Below are positions 1 through 10,196 of a stretch of 64,000 bases of DNA, piece after piece (position 1 is the first letter of the stretch; each line of letters starts with the position of its first letter). The DNA lies in the NCBI GenBank assembly GCA_028823855.1, contig JAPPFL010000027.1:77952-141951 (forward strand), given 5' to 3'. The translations under genes and the position numbers were made by a program. The notes under the pieces are model-generated. The model saw only the letters and a list, made by a program, of their open reading frames with translations. It did not search any database and was not told the DNA's origin. This stretch comes from Albidovulum sp. (GTDB lineage Bacteria > Pseudomonadota > Alphaproteobacteria > Rhodobacterales > Rhodobacteraceae).

Positions 1-2
1 TT

Positions 3-2942
3 TATTCGGCCGATGCCTTTCCCGAAATGCTTCGGGAAGGGAGGCGCGAAGCCGAGGCGTCCGTTGGCAATAGCTCCGGATTCCTAGAAAAATTAATTCC
101 ACGCGCGCGGCACGTGGAGGTTCAGATATTAGGCGACTCGTATGGAGGCATCTACCACCTTTACGAACGGGACTGTACCGTACAGCGACGAAATCAGAAG
201 ATTATCGAGCGCGCTCCCGCCCCGTACCTTTCGGGCGACCAGCGAGAAAGACTCTGCGAAATGGGCCTGCGAGTCGCGAAACGGGTAGGGTACCGGAACG
301 CGGGAACCGTAGAGTTTCTAATGGACATGGATACGGGTGAATTTTACTTCATCGAAGTCAACCCGCGCATCCAAGTGGAGCATACGGTAACCGAAGAAGT
401 TACGGGCATTGACATCGTCAAAGCGCAAATTCGCATAGCCGAAGGAGCGGACTTGGCAGAAGCGACGGGCGTACGCGATCAGGCCGGCGTCGCGACTCGA
501 GGGCATGCGCTTCAGTGTCGGATTACCACGGAAGACCCGCAGAACAATTTCGTCCCAGATTACGGACGCCTTCTGGCCTACCGAGCTGCCACCGGCATGG
601 GAATCCGCCTAGATGGGGGCACCGCCTACTCTGGCGGAATCATCACGCGCCACTACGATTCCCTCCTGGTCAAACTGACCGCTCTCGCCAGGACTCCCGA
701 GGAAACAATCAATCGAATGGACCGCGCCCTTCGCGAATTCAGGATAAGAGGCGTGTCCACCAATATTGCGTTTCTCGAAAACCTTCTCAAGCATTCGGAG
801 TTCCGGACGAATACCTGTACAACGAGGTTTATCGACACTACCCCGGAACTGTTCGATTTCCCGGCCAGAAAAGATCGCGCTACCAAGCTCCTAACCTACA
901 TCGCCGACATAACCGTCAATGGCCATCCCGACACCGCGAGGCACGGAAAACTTCCAGCGACAGTTAAAATTCCAAGGCCTCTCGCGGCGCCTCCAACGCG
1001 GCCGCCCGGCGCCAAGAACCTGCTTGACGACAAGGGGCCGAAGGCTGTCTCCGACTGGCTCGCCGACCAATCAAAACTCCTTGTTACAGACACGACGATG
1101 CGCGACGGGCCCCAGTCGCTGCTTGCGACGCGCATGCGCTCGATCGACATGATAAACGTCGCGAGCGCCTATTCCGCGAAACTTCCGGAGCTGTTTTCTG
1201 TGGAATGCTGGGGCGGCGCGACGTTCGATGTGTCCTATCGTTTTTTGCAAGAATGCCCGTGGCAGCGCCTCCGCGATTTGCGGGGCCGAATGCCCAACCT
1301 TCTGACGCAGATGCTTTTGCGGTCCGCCAACGCCGTCGGATATACCAATTATCCGGATAATGTCGTGCAGTCCTTCATCCGCCAGGCCGCACTAACCGGC
1401 GTGGATCTGTTTCGCGTTTTCGACAGTTTGAACTGGGTCGAGAACATGCGCGTGTCAATGGACGCGGTTCTGGAGACGGGCAAGATTTGCGAAGCCTCGA
1501 TTTGCTATACCGGCGACATATTCGACTCCCGAAGATCAAAGTACAGCCTCGACTACTATATTGCGATGGGCAAGGAGTTGCGCGACGCGGGAGCGCACAT
1601 TCTCGGCCTCAAGGATATGGCCGGGTTGATCAAGCCTAGAGCCGCCACAGTTCTCGTTCGCGCATTAAAGGAGGAAGTTGGCCTTCCGCTTCATTTTCAC
1701 ACGCACGATACGAGCGGGATCGGTGCGGCCTCGATTCTCGCGGCGGCGGAAGCAGGCGTCGACGCGGTGGATGCTGCGATGGATGCGTTCTCCGGCGGAG
1801 CGTCGCAGCCGTGCCTAGGTTCGATTGTCGAGGCCTTGCGCGGGACGGAGCGCGACACCGGCCTAGACATCGATGCCATAAGAGAGATTTCCATCTACTG
1901 GGAACAAGTGCGCGCGCAGTACGCTGCATTCGAGAGCGGGCTAACCCCGCCGGCTTCCGAGGTGTACTTGCATGAAATGCCCGGCGGGCAGATTACCAAT
2001 CTCAAGGCTCAGGCCAGATCAGTCGGGCTCGATGATCGATGGCCCGAAGTGGCTCGCGCCTACGCCGAAGCCAATATGATGTTCGGCGACATCATCAAAG
2101 TAACGCCGTCGTCTAAAGTTGTCGGAGACATGGCTTTAATGATGGTAAGCCAAGGATTGTCGCGCGAGCAGGTCGAGGATCCGGATTTGGACGTCGCGTT
2201 TCCCGACTCGGTAGCGGACATGCTTCGTGGCAACCTGGGCATGCCGCCCGGCGGCTTTCCTAAATCCATTACGAAGAAGGTGCTTAAGGGCGAATCGCCG
2301 TTGCGCGACCGGCCGGGACTGCGCTTGCCACCGATTGAACTGGAGGCCGCGCGTCAAAAAGCTTCCGAAGAAACAGGCGGACAGAAAATCGACGATGAAG
2401 ACTTGAACGGTTACTTGATGTACCCGAAGGTTTTTGTCGATTACTTGAACCGGCATCTCGAATACGGCCCGGTTCGAGTGCTGCCGACCAGGACATTCTT
2501 CTACGGCATGGAGCCCGGCGAAGAAATCAGCGCCGAGATAGATGCGGGCAAAACCGTCGAAATACGCTTGCAGGCCGTGGGCGAAACCAACCAGGACGGC
2601 GACGTCCGTGTCTTTTTCGAGTTGAACGGGCAGCCAAGGGTCGTTCGGGTACCCGATCGCAAAATCAAGTCGACTGCGCAGACAAGGCGCAAGGCGCAGC
2701 CAGACAATTCAGCCCATGTCGGCGCCCCGATGCCCGGCCAAGTGGCTTCTATATCGGTTTCGCCCGGCCAAAACGTGCGAAAAGGCGACCTGCTTCTCAC
2801 AATCGAAGCTATGAAAATGGAAACCGGCATATATGCGGAGCAGAACGGACAAGTAAAATCCGTCCTTGTCCAGGCAGGCAGCGGAATTGACTCCAAAGAC
2901 CTGCTGATCGAACTGGAGCCCGGCGCCGAGCAGCCGGCTTGA
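3..2942 (+). CDS. pyc: Pyruvate carboxylase, 5' part outside the window
   Basis: Biotin enzyme that carboxylates pyruvate to oxaloacetate (anaplerosis, cytoplasm). The frame is open to the left edge (codons from base 3), so roughly the first 190 residues lie outside. Visible in order: the rest of the biotin carboxylase domain (HVEVQILGD, FIEVNPRIQVEHTVTEE), the carboxyltransferase barrel from about base 1080 (DTTMRDGPQSLLATR, GYTNYPDNV, FRVFDSLN, LKDMAG, metal ligands in HFHTHDTSG), the PYC_OADA region, and the biotinyl domain with EAMKMET near base 2810. The motif that usually reads RDAHQS or RDGHQS is RDGPQS here; the metal-binding Asp and the pyruvate-binding Gln are kept. Followed by tRNA-Gly on the same strand. 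Confidence 0.96.
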   Translation, partial: YSADAFPEMLREGRREAEASVGNSSGFLEKLIPRARHVEVQILGDSYGGIYHLYERDCTVQRRNQKIIERAPAPYLSGDQRERLCEMGLRVAKRVGYRNAGTVEFLMDMDTGEFYFIEVNPRIQVEHTVTEEVTGIDIVKAQIRIAEGADLAEATGVRDQAGVATRGHALQCRITTEDPQNNFVPDYGRLLAYRAATGMGIRLDGGTAYSGGIITRHYDSLLVKLTALARTPEETINRMDRALREFRIRGVSTNIAFLENLLKHSEFRTNTCTTRFIDTTPELFDFPARKDRATKLLTYIADITVNGHPDTARHGKLPATVKIPRPLAAPPTRPPGAKNLLDDKGPKAVSDWLADQSKLLVTDTTMRDGPQSLLATRMRSIDMINVASAYSAKLPELFSVECWGGATFDVSYRFLQECPWQRLRDLRGRMPNLLTQMLLRSANAVGYTNYPDNVVQSFIRQAALTGVDLFRVFDSLNWVENMRVSMDAVLETGKICEASICYTGDIFDSRRSKYSLDYYIAMGKELRDAGAHILGLKDMAGLIKPRAATVLVRALKEEVGLPLHFHTHDTSGIGAASILAAAEAGVDAVDAAMDAFSGGASQPCLGSIVEALRGTERDTGLDIDAIREISIYWEQVRAQYAAFESGLTPPASEVYLHEMPGGQITNLKAQARSVGLDDRWPEVARAYAEANMMFGDIIKVTPSSKVVGDMALMMVSQGLSREQVEDPDLDVAFPDSVADMLRGNLGMPPGGFPKSITKKVLKGESPLRDRPGLRLPPIELEAARQKASEETGGQKIDDEDLNGYLMYPKVFVDYLNRHLEYGPVRVLPTRTFFYGMEPGEEISAEIDAGKTVEIRLQAVGETNQDGDVRVFFELNGQPRVVRVPDRKIKSTAQTRRKAQPDNSAHVGAPMPGQVASISVSPGQNVRKGDLLLTIEAMKMETGIYAEQNGQVKSVLVQAGSGIDSKDLLIELEPGAEQPA

Positions 2943-3132
2943 TTGGAGAGCGATAGAAATCAAGGATCATGTTGCTGTTGGCAAAATTCAGAAACAGCTC
3001 CCGGGCGAACCCAAGCGAATAACCAATTTAAATCCGGAATTAATCCCTTCGGCCGCAACTTGAAGAAATCTTGCCCAAATCCTCCAGGGAATCTTTGCGA
3101 ATCGCAATTTACGGGTTAAAAGGTGCTAAGAA

Positions 3133-3207
3133 GCGGACGTAGCTCAGGGGTAGAGCACAACCTTGCCATGGTTGGGGTCGAGGGTTCAAATCCCTTCGTC
3201 CGCTCCA
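3133..3207 (+). tRNA. tRNA-Gly (anticodon GCC)
   Basis: A complete cloverleaf reads straight from the sequence. The acceptor GCGGACG (3133-3139) pairs with CGTCCGC (3197-3203). The D arm is GCTC-AGGGGTA-GAGC. The anticodon stem CAACC/GGTTG carries loop TTGCCAT with anticodon GCC. The T arm is GAGGG-TTCAAAT-CCCTT. The discriminator is T and the CCA end is encoded (3205-3207). No strong terminator hairpin follows. Confidence 0.96.
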
Positions 3208-3319
3208 AATTCCGTAAATTGCTTTTCGAACCGCGAGACGACAATTGCCGACTCGTTTCGCAGGCTTCGCTACCGGGCGCTCGATGGCGTTCTCCAGGCA
3301 ACCGCCACGACGATTGCGG

Positions 3320-5300
3320 TTTTTGCAGGCAGCCGTCGTATTTCCTCCGCCACGACACGCTGACGGCGACGGCGGCGCCTTCCCAAGCCGCAAGCTCGGC
3401 CCCGAGCGAGAAACGATTCGGGGTCGAAGAAACGACGGCGCGCTTTCGAGACGAATCCTCCCAGCCCGCTCAAGAGAGATTTTCCGTCCAAACGTTTCCG
3501 CACCGGGCTGAGGAAGCCTTTCCGGGGCGAATCGCGTAGAGTTCCTCGCGCGTGGATCCATTTGTCCAATCTCCGCTCTCTGCAATCCTCGTACGCCATT
3601 CTCCCGTCGCCAAAATTGCAACCGGGTTGCAACTTCGCCAGTCTGCGTATCCGCGTTGACTTTCCTGGAGCTGACCGGCGGGCGAATTACCGACTTCCCG
3701 AAAGGCGGCGCCGCTTCAGGCTCTTTAAGTTCGGCGAACCGATCGTCGCGTTTCGTCGGTTGCCGGGATGGCGCCACTCTCGGAAGATGGCCAGACTATC
3801 GTCCGGTATGAAGTCGGCACCGACAGCCGATTTCTTCTGCCTTTCGAAAACGCGTCCCCGTTTTCGTTGAGCCGCAATCGCGCTCCCTAATATTCTCCCG
3901 GTTCCATCGGTTCCGGAAATTCGTGGCGGTCGCGATGCGAAAGATACAGAATGCCGCAAGTGACTCTCGTCGCGGCGCCGTCGAAAAGAACCTCGTTCAC
4001 ACTTGCAACGGCAAATCAAGCCGGCTTGAAACGGGAATGTTTGAGGCTAATGACCGGCGCGCCAAGGATTTCCAAGTTTTCCGCAAGCGGCCCGGTATCG
4101 ATATTCATGCATCCGCCGGCCTCCATTCGCTGGTCCGCCGGCAAGTCCGAGTCAATTCCATGAGAGCGCCATGGTTCCGCGGAATATCCCACCGAATGCG
4201 GCGAGCAAAGCGTAAGCGGAGAATCAATTCCATGAACGGGAGAAGGCCCGAATTTTGCCAGCCGGGGCTTTTGCCATTGCACCCAGAAGTCCGCGTATTC
4301 GGATTTAGCGACCCGCCTGCCCGGCTTCAAATCGTAATACGTCCTCGGGAGTACAGATTCCTGCGTCCAGCAACGCAAAGTCGGCTTGCCCATGACCCCG
4401 TTGGCGAATTCCTTTAGCCGGAAGCCCAGCCGCCGAAGGCATTCCTGAAGAAAGCCGATCGACGGTCCCTACTTTGCGAAACGCGGATATTTGCGCGACC
4501 ACCGACCAACCAGGCCCCTGAATTGGACCTCGAGGTCTTTTCATCAAGCGAAATACGCTGTCGCGGCGCCATTCTGCCCAGCCTCCGCCCGCGTAGAGAG
4601 CGCATTCGATGCCGGCATGGTTCTCGCAGACGGAACCATGCCTGTAAAAACGCCTCGCAGCCGGTTTTCGACCCTATGCTCGATCCAAAACTAATTTAGG
4701 CCAGACGAATCAACCAAGAGTCACTCCAAAATTCTTAGAACGGCCAAGGGTCCGGCGGGACGTGTTCAATGAAATGACTTGGGCCGACCACGCTGCATCG
4801 TCGCAAGGCGTAGCCCCGCCCATATTGTGCATGTCATCCGCAAATCGATTCTCCGCAGAACTGACTTTCACTGTCGCCTCGAGTCCGGGCGGGCGACGAG
4901 CAGCAACTCGCAGTCAGTTGCACCCGCTCCGGAATTTGCCGGTCATACCGATCGCGACCGAGCAACAGGCCCGCGCCTTGGTCCATTCTGCAATCTCGAC
5001 CGCGTCGCCTGGCTCTTTCGGTATTCGCCGAGAAGAGCGCCGCCGGAATTGCCCGACCGGCGCATTTCGATGCGTTCCGACGCATATCCGCGGCCTGCGA
5101 AATAGGGATGCGACCGAGAAGCCCATTCGGCAGCCCCGTCCCTATAGAGATTGGGCGCGTATTCCAGAGTCGCTTGTAAAATCTTCATCGGCGCCTTCCG
5201 GCAAGCAAATCTTCGTGGACAATCCGGCGCCGTCGAAATGCGAAATGAATGCCAGATCAATGACCCTTGCCGACCTTGGAAATTTCTCGACGGTTTTCAT
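3320..5300 (-). pseudogene. Decayed CocE/NonD-family (peptidase S15-like) hydrolase
   Basis: A full-length relic scattered over all three minus frames. It opens at ATG 5298-5300 (MKTVEKFPRSARVIDLAF), hits TAG, then continues in another frame with LEYAPNLYRDGAA, HPYFAGRGYASERIEMR and SGNSGG. After that come KEPGDAVEIAEW, ENRFADDMHNMGG near 4830, IGFLQECLRRLGFRLKEF near 4440, SPLTLCSPHSVGYSAEPW near 4200, and VNEVLFDGAATRVTCGILYL with SHRDRHEFPEP near 3940. These match, in order, the alpha/beta-hydrolase and jelly-roll domains of the family (acyl esterases and X-Pro dipeptidyl peptidases, about 660 residues). The segment where the nucleophile motif GxSWGG belongs has degenerated (GMTGKFRSG). 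The 3' end is approximate. There are several frameshifts and stops, so this is an old loss. Confidence 0.88.
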
Positions 5301-5845
5301 GGCGAGTATCCCTTTAAATCGACAATGAGTATGGCAAGGATTTTACATGCCTAGACGCGTTCAACGCACAATACGCCGCTCCAGTATTCAAATTCTTGTA
5401 TTCCCGATCGCGCGTCAGGCTGCAAATCTTGTCCAAGAAATCCAGAGCCAATCGAATTCGCAAAAAATGGCGCGCTTGCCGCCATTTGCGAGCGCAAATT
5501 TCCCGACCTGTCAAATCCGTATGTCATGCATCGCCATGATAGAATTGCATCCTAAAACGCTAATGAATTCGCAACGACGAATTGCGGAAGCCTTCCTTTG
5601 GATATTCCATTCGAAAAATTCGAGCGACCGTTAAGGGAGCGGATATCTTTAATCGCTCGCATTCGCCACTCGGACGGAAAGGTACGGCACTTTAATCCAA
5701 TGAAGCGATCTCTTGAGCAACGAGCAATACTAGTAGGCCGATCCCTCCAGAATTCGAAATCAAGTTTTCGAATCGCCAGGCTTGCGAGTCGTTGAGCCAG
5801 GGCTGGACTGCCGACTCAATGAGTCTCCAGCATCGATAGCGTTCA
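5301..5845. other. Gene-free stretch upstream of the CocE relic
   Basis: About 545 bases between the dead hydrolase and the end of the MlrC gene. Short open frames occur on both strands but none has family resemblance, a ribosome binding site or codon bias. No repeat or RNA gene was recognised. It probably held the promoter of the lost hydrolase. Confidence 0.5.
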
Positions 5846-7375
5846 TTAAAGCAACCGCACGCCTGGCCGCAAATTCCGGTATTCGATCGCTTCGAGCCGG
5901 CATGGATTGCTTCCCGGGGCCTCAACAAGCACGATTTCGCTCGCTACTGGCTCGAAATCCGCTCTGAAATGAACGCTGCTCTTGACTGCGACCACCGACA
6001 TTTCGGACGGCTCGATGTCAAGATGACTGAAAATTGCGCGATCAAGGCATTGTATCCGCTTGCTTGTCGCGACAACGACGATTTTTGCTTCCGAGCCGAG
6101 TACTTCAAGAGCCGCGGTCGGCCCGATGCGGGCAATTAGTCCTTCCATCATTTTACCGCGATATTCAAATTCTCCGTCGCTAAGGCCTATAACTTTGAAT
6201 CGCGCTAAAAAACTTGGATTATCGACTCCGCCCGATTTGCCGCCGAGTGCAAGACTTATTTCTGCACCCAAACCGGCGCCATGAGCCATTTCAACCGATT
6301 GCGGATCGCAAACTGCGCCGAGTACCGCGCCCTCGACACGCTCTTCAACAAGTGCCTTTAGCAAGCCGGTCGTGTCCGACGTGGCACCAGCTCCCGAGTT
6401 GTCCTGCACATCGGCCAATATCACCGGCCTTCCGGGCCGAGCTCTTTGCTGGGCCAACCTCGCTGCGTCTCGCGGCAACTCCATTTCCGTACAAAACCGA
6501 TGTTCGGCCACCAAAATTGCGGCTTCAAGCCTTTGCACCTCGCGTTCGACCCAATCTTTGTCGTAGGCGTGCGCAACTATACCTGGACCGCATTCGAAGA
6601 TATCCGCAGGAGGGAAGCCTAATGCAATTTCCGAATGCCCAATTTGTAGCGACGGAATGCCCGGAAGCAGTTGGTATAGGGTATCAGCTGGATCCGAGTC
6701 CGTGCACTGGGAGTGAAGCGGCACGATGAACGGAAGCTTTTTGTAACCTGCAAAGACTTGACGATCCGAGTTTATCGCTTCCAGCAAGAGGATCGCCGCG
6801 CGGCGCCCCGTTTCAGCCATGTCCAAATGCGGATACGTCCGGAATACTGTCAAGACATCCGAGTGCTCGATCATGCGCGGCGTCAGGTTCGCATGAAAGT
6901 CGAGACTCGCAACAACCGGAACGTCATTTCCGATTTGGCCGCGCAAGCGTCTGAGCAATTCGCCTTCACCGTCCTCGAAGCTCTCGGTTACCATGGCGCC
7001 ATGCAAATCAAGGTAAATGCCATCAATCGGCATTGCTTTCGCGATTCCGTCGAGGATTTGCTCGGACAGTGCTTCAAACGCATGGTCCGCGACGGCATTG
7101 GAGGGCTCGGCGCTCGCCCAAAGTACAGGCGCGATTTCGCAATGCGGAGCCGCATGTCCAATAAATCCGCCAATTGGAATATTCGCTTGCCCAAATGTGG
7201 CGAAAATTTCCTCGCCCCGAGTTAAGGCCGGCCAGCCGTCCTCCCTGACAAAGTCTTCGAATGTAGCCGATATCGGAGAGAACGTGTTCGTTTCGTGCTG
7301 GAAACCGGCGATAGCCACTCTTGGTCTGGATTTGCCGAAAGGCGAGTGCCAGTTACGCGATATTCCAATTCTCAT
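5846..7375 (-). CDS. MlrC family (M81) metallopeptidase-like protein
   Basis: Member of the M81 family named after microcystinase C (MlrC), which opens linearised microcystin. Most alphaproteobacterial homologues are thought to act on small peptides or amides, and the substrate here is unknown. Motifs: RVAIAGFQHETNTFSP at the N-terminus, LDLHGAM and SLDFHANLTPRM (zinc ligands), and the C-terminal MlrC domain (ILADVQDNSGAGATSDTT). The frame is open up to 7456. I prefer ATG 7373-7375, which puts the conserved GFQHETN motif near the start as in relatives and has GGAGGA about 11 bases upstream. About 509 residues, full length. It stands alone, convergent with nothing. Confidence 0.88.
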   Translation of the reverse strand: MRIGISRNWHSPFGKSRPRVAIAGFQHETNTFSPISATFEDFVREDGWPALTRGEEIFATFGQANIPIGGFIGHAAPHCEIAPVLWASAEPSNAVADHAFEALSEQILDGIAKAMPIDGIYLDLHGAMVTESFEDGEGELLRRLRGQIGNDVPVVASLDFHANLTPRMIEHSDVLTVFRTYPHLDMAETGRRAAILLLEAINSDRQVFAGYKKLPFIVPLHSQCTDSDPADTLYQLLPGIPSLQIGHSEIALGFPPADIFECGPGIVAHAYDKDWVEREVQRLEAAILVAEHRFCTEMELPRDAARLAQQRARPGRPVILADVQDNSGAGATSDTTGLLKALVEERVEGAVLGAVCDPQSVEMAHGAGLGAEISLALGGKSGGVDNPSFLARFKVIGLSDGEFEYRGKMMEGLIARIGPTAALEVLGSEAKIVVVATSKRIQCLDRAIFSHLDIEPSEMSVVAVKSSVHFRADFEPVASEIVLVEAPGSNPCRLEAIEYRNLRPGVRLL

Positions 7376-7829
7376 TTGCGTGCCATTCCTCCGGTTCCGG
7401 CTATTCGCAAAATCTTCGGCGATGGCAAGTGCGGGCGACAGTCCGAATTTTGTCAACGAATATCGACGACATTTATTGAAGCGCTATGGCTAAAGCGCCA
7501 AATCACAACAAGATTTGAACTCCGCCCGGTAAAGCAAAATTTGCGCAATCAAGAAAAGCAATCCATTCTGAATCTACCGTCCGGCATTCGTCGACGAGCC
7601 GCGACTTTGGATTTTTGCGCACAATTTCCTGCCGGGAAATCGTGCGTCTCGCCTACCTGCCCTTTACTGTTCGGCGACATGCGAACTTTCTGGCTCAATT
7701 TGAGCATCTTGCCGAAATACTTCGAAAATATATCCCTTGTCGCTAGTAGTTCGTCCGGGAAAATTTTCCTAGAACTATTGATTCGATTGAATCGCAAGGC
7801 CAATTCCGCTTAGTGCGGTTAGGAAAAAA
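7376..7829. other. Divergent intergenic region, MlrC / TerC
   Basis: About 450 bases separate the divergently transcribed MlrC and TerC genes, so promoters for both should lie here. I looked for the manganese-sensing yybP-ykoY riboswitch that often precedes TerC-type genes and saw none of its conserved bases. Nothing else was recognised. Confidence 0.4.
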
Positions 7830-8549
7830 ATGCACATGGCCGAAATGATCGCCGACCCAGCGGTTTGGGCAAGCTTTCTTTCTCTCTGCTTGCTTGAGAT
7901 TATTCTTGCGGTGGACAATGTAATTTTCATTGCCATCGCATCGTCAAAGCTACCGGAGAACCGGCGCGCCAGAGCTCGCCTGATCGGGCTTTCCGCCGGA
8001 TTGTTTCTGCGCGTAGCGTTGCTATTCTCCATCGCATGGGTCGCTTCACTGACCGATCCGATCGCCACCGTCGTAGGATTCTCGGTCAGTTGGCGAGACA
8101 TCATTTTGCTCGCGGGCGGCGTCTTTCTTATCTGGAAATCCGCTAACGAGATATTTTTGGAGCTTGAAGCGGAAAAGCCCGCAAAAAAGGCGGTTTACGC
8201 CTCGTTCCCGGCGGTGATAGCGCAAATCATGCTTTTAGACGTCGTATTTTCGCTTGATTCCGTAATTACAGCGGTGGGCATCGCGGAGCATCTGGAAGTG
8301 ATGGTCGCCGCTATCGTCGTCGCCATCGTCGTCATGATTATCGTTGCCGGAAAGGTCGCAAATTTCGTGGAAAGGCATCCCTCGACCAAGATGCTGGCGC
8401 TCGCATTTCTAATAATGATCGGCATCGCACTGGTCGCTGACGGTTTGCATTATCACATTGATCGCGGCTTCCTTTATGCAGGCATGGTTTTTGCAATATT
8501 CGTAGAGATCCTGAACATTATTCGTTCAAAGCGTAGGGCGGAAGGCTAG
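7830..8549 (+). CDS. TerC family integral membrane protein
   Basis: TerC/Alx-type membrane protein of 239 residues. Family members are linked to metal export (Mn2+ in characterised cases) or metalation of exported proteins. The two acidic family signatures are present: EIILAVDNVIFIAIAS near residue 20 and LLDVVFSLDSVITAVG near residue 135. About seven hydrophobic segments span most of the length, and a short positively charged tail ends the protein. AGGA lies just before ATG 7830; a second ATG follows at 7836. No C-terminal CBS or transporter-associated domain, so this is the short form of the family. Single gene. Confidence 0.87.
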   Translation: MHMAEMIADPAVWASFLSLCLLEIILAVDNVIFIAIASSKLPENRRARARLIGLSAGLFLRVALLFSIAWVASLTDPIATVVGFSVSWRDIILLAGGVFLIWKSANEIFLELEAEKPAKKAVYASFPAVIAQIMLLDVVFSLDSVITAVGIAEHLEVMVAAIVVAIVVMIIVAGKVANFVERHPSTKMLALAFLIMIGIALVADGLHYHIDRGFLYAGMVFAIFVEILNIIRSKRRAEG

Positions 8550-8842
8550 AGCCAAAAAACTGCGAATTTGCGGAGCAAAATGAAATTGAATCTATGAATT
8601 CGACTGCTAACAAGCGAAAGTCGAATCGAACTTGCAACAATTATTCGTAGCACTTCGAAACTTCGTGCTTCCGTTTGAAACCGAGTACCGTTGATCGGGA
8701 GTTCGGCAAATTTCCGCGCCCTGCTAAAATCTACTTTCAACTGGATTTTATCAGGCAGCGGGTTTTCTTACTTCGCATTGGCCAGTGCTCCAACCGATCC
8801 CGCAACCGCTCTACTTTTTAGCGAAAACCGAGTCGCCGTCGC

Positions 8843-9586
8843 TCAATTGAATGACATGCGGTTCCGCGAACGCATTTCTTTAATGGCCCCGTCGCGGCGA
8901 AAGTCCTGCGCAACCGATTGCGGAGATAGACGCTTTTGCAATTGTTCCCGAACATCTCGCCAGCGGAACCTGATCGAATTCATTACGATCTCCCGGTCGA
9001 GCTCCTTGAATTCATCAACAACGGGCGCGAACGTTACCAGATCCGATTCGCTTGATGCGAAGGTGATCGCGTTGTCCCCGGCCTTGTCCCAATTCAAGAC
9101 CGCAAGCCGCTGATTCAAGCGCCCAAGCGCCTCTGCCTTTAATTTCGAATCGGGAAACTCCGCCAACCCCTTCTCCAGGCCGGACGATACCAGCAACGAC
9201 GCGAGCGACGAGGATTCAAATTCGTTCAATCCGCCATCGTTTCTGCACAAGGCGGCGGAATGTATAGACAAGTCCGAAAGGCAAGTGCCGAAAATCTTGG
9301 CAGCCGAGGTTCGCGCCGAATGCGAAAACGCATCGTCTTCGAACAGCGATCTATAGCGCGTTCCCATTCTTGTTTTCAGGTAGCCGTACAATGACGTCTG
9401 AGCCACATACGATGCTCGCGTTTGAGTAAATTCCTGAAGATCGGCTACAGTAAGGAACGGACTTCGGTCGAATCGCAGAGCAAGGACCTTAAGTGGCGCC
9501 GGAAGTAATTTTTCGAGCTGTTTAAACAATTCCAAATTTCTCGAATGGGCGTTCGCCAATTGAGGCGATTTTAGGTGCTGCGCCAA
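8843..9586 (-). CDS. Conserved alphaproteobacterial protein of unknown function
   Basis: A 247-residue soluble, mostly helical protein without signal peptide or membrane segment. Recognisable stretches are FTQTRASYVAQTSLYGYLKT, GTRYRSLFEDDAF, CLSDLSIHSAAL, FAPVVDEFKELDREIVMNSI and RFRWRDVREQL. They recur in a family of uncharacterised alphaproteobacterial proteins of about this size, to my recollection. No catalytic motif can be named. It runs against TerC on the opposite strand and stands alone, so the neighbourhood gives no hint of function. Codon use and intact length argue that it is a real gene. Confidence 0.72.
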   Translation of the reverse strand: MAQHLKSPQLANAHSRNLELFKQLEKLLPAPLKVLALRFDRSPFLTVADLQEFTQTRASYVAQTSLYGYLKTRMGTRYRSLFEDDAFSHSARTSAAKIFGTCLSDLSIHSAALCRNDGGLNEFESSSLASLLVSSGLEKGLAEFPDSKLKAEALGRLNQRLAVLNWDKAGDNAITFASSESDLVTFAPVVDEFKELDREIVMNSIRFRWRDVREQLQKRLSPQSVAQDFRRDGAIKEMRSRNRMSFN

Positions 9587-9917
9587 CGCTGATTCAATTA
9601 GTACTCCGAACTAATGGCAATGTAAAAAAATTTAAACAATAATGGCTCTGCCGTTGCTCAAATCAAAAATTTGTAATAAAGGCATAATGGAAGCTAATGG
9701 CAAATCGCAGGCAAGAGAGCCAACTTCAATAAATTTTGCCCGAATAAAAAAGTCCTAGGCAGCGAGCGGAAAGCTTTCATACCATGTATCAGGTGAAGGC
9801 GAATGCCAAGGCGCAAGCACGCATAGTGTTGCGCACTCTAGCCTGCGATTACCGGCAGCCGAATTTGTCCGTTCGGATTGCGGCGGCGACAAATTCATAA
9901 ACAGAATGGAGAGAAAA
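9587..9917. other. Upstream region of the DUF4212/symporter operon
   Basis: About 330 bases between the divergent unknown gene and the symporter operon. A-T rich near 9600-9740, and expected to carry promoters in both directions. No riboswitch or operator was identified. Confidence 0.4.
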
Positions 9918-10181
9918 ATGTCTAGCGACAACTCTGCAAACGAAGCCCGCCATTGGGCAAAGACAAGGAACCTGACGATTTGGATCCTGGTAGTCTGGTT
10001 TATATTCTCTTTCGTCGTGCATCTTTTCGCGAAGGGTTTAAATGGAATGAGTTTTATAGGATTCCCGGTCGGCTACTACTTTGCTGTCCAGGGATCGCTA
10101 ATCATATTCGTCGCTCTCATCGTCGTGCAGAATTTGCTGCAGGACAAGATCGACGATGAAGCCGGCCTACGCGGCGAATAA
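9918..10181 (+). CDS. DUF4212 small subunit of a sodium/solute symporter
   Basis: Small membrane protein (87 residues) with two hydrophobic helices: LTIWILVVWFIFSFVVHLF, then a second from SFIGFPVGYYFAVQGSL onward. Proteins of this family are encoded directly in front of a sodium:solute symporter and are taken to be its small partner. An in-frame ATG at 9906 exists, but GGAGAG (9908-9913) sits at proper distance before ATG 9918, so 9918 is the likely start. The symporter gene begins 15 bases downstream, so the two are surely co-transcribed. Confidence 0.87.
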   Translation: MSSDNSANEARHWAKTRNLTIWILVVWFIFSFVVHLFAKGLNGMSFIGFPVGYYFAVQGSLIIFVALIVVQNLLQDKIDDEAGLRGE

Positions 10182-10196
10182 GAAGGGGACAAGATC

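Noticed and set aside
3109-3777. A 222-codon minus-strand frame over tRNA-Gly
   Set aside because: It runs antisense through the tRNA. Its first third is one piece of the decayed CocE-type hydrolase and the rest is noise.
7376-7829. yybP-ykoY manganese riboswitch upstream of the TerC gene
   Set aside because: The conserved loop sequences of this RNA were not found in the leader.
9906-9917. ATG at 9906 as start of the DUF4212 gene
   Set aside because: The bases right after it (GGAGAG) are the ribosome binding site of the second ATG at 9918.
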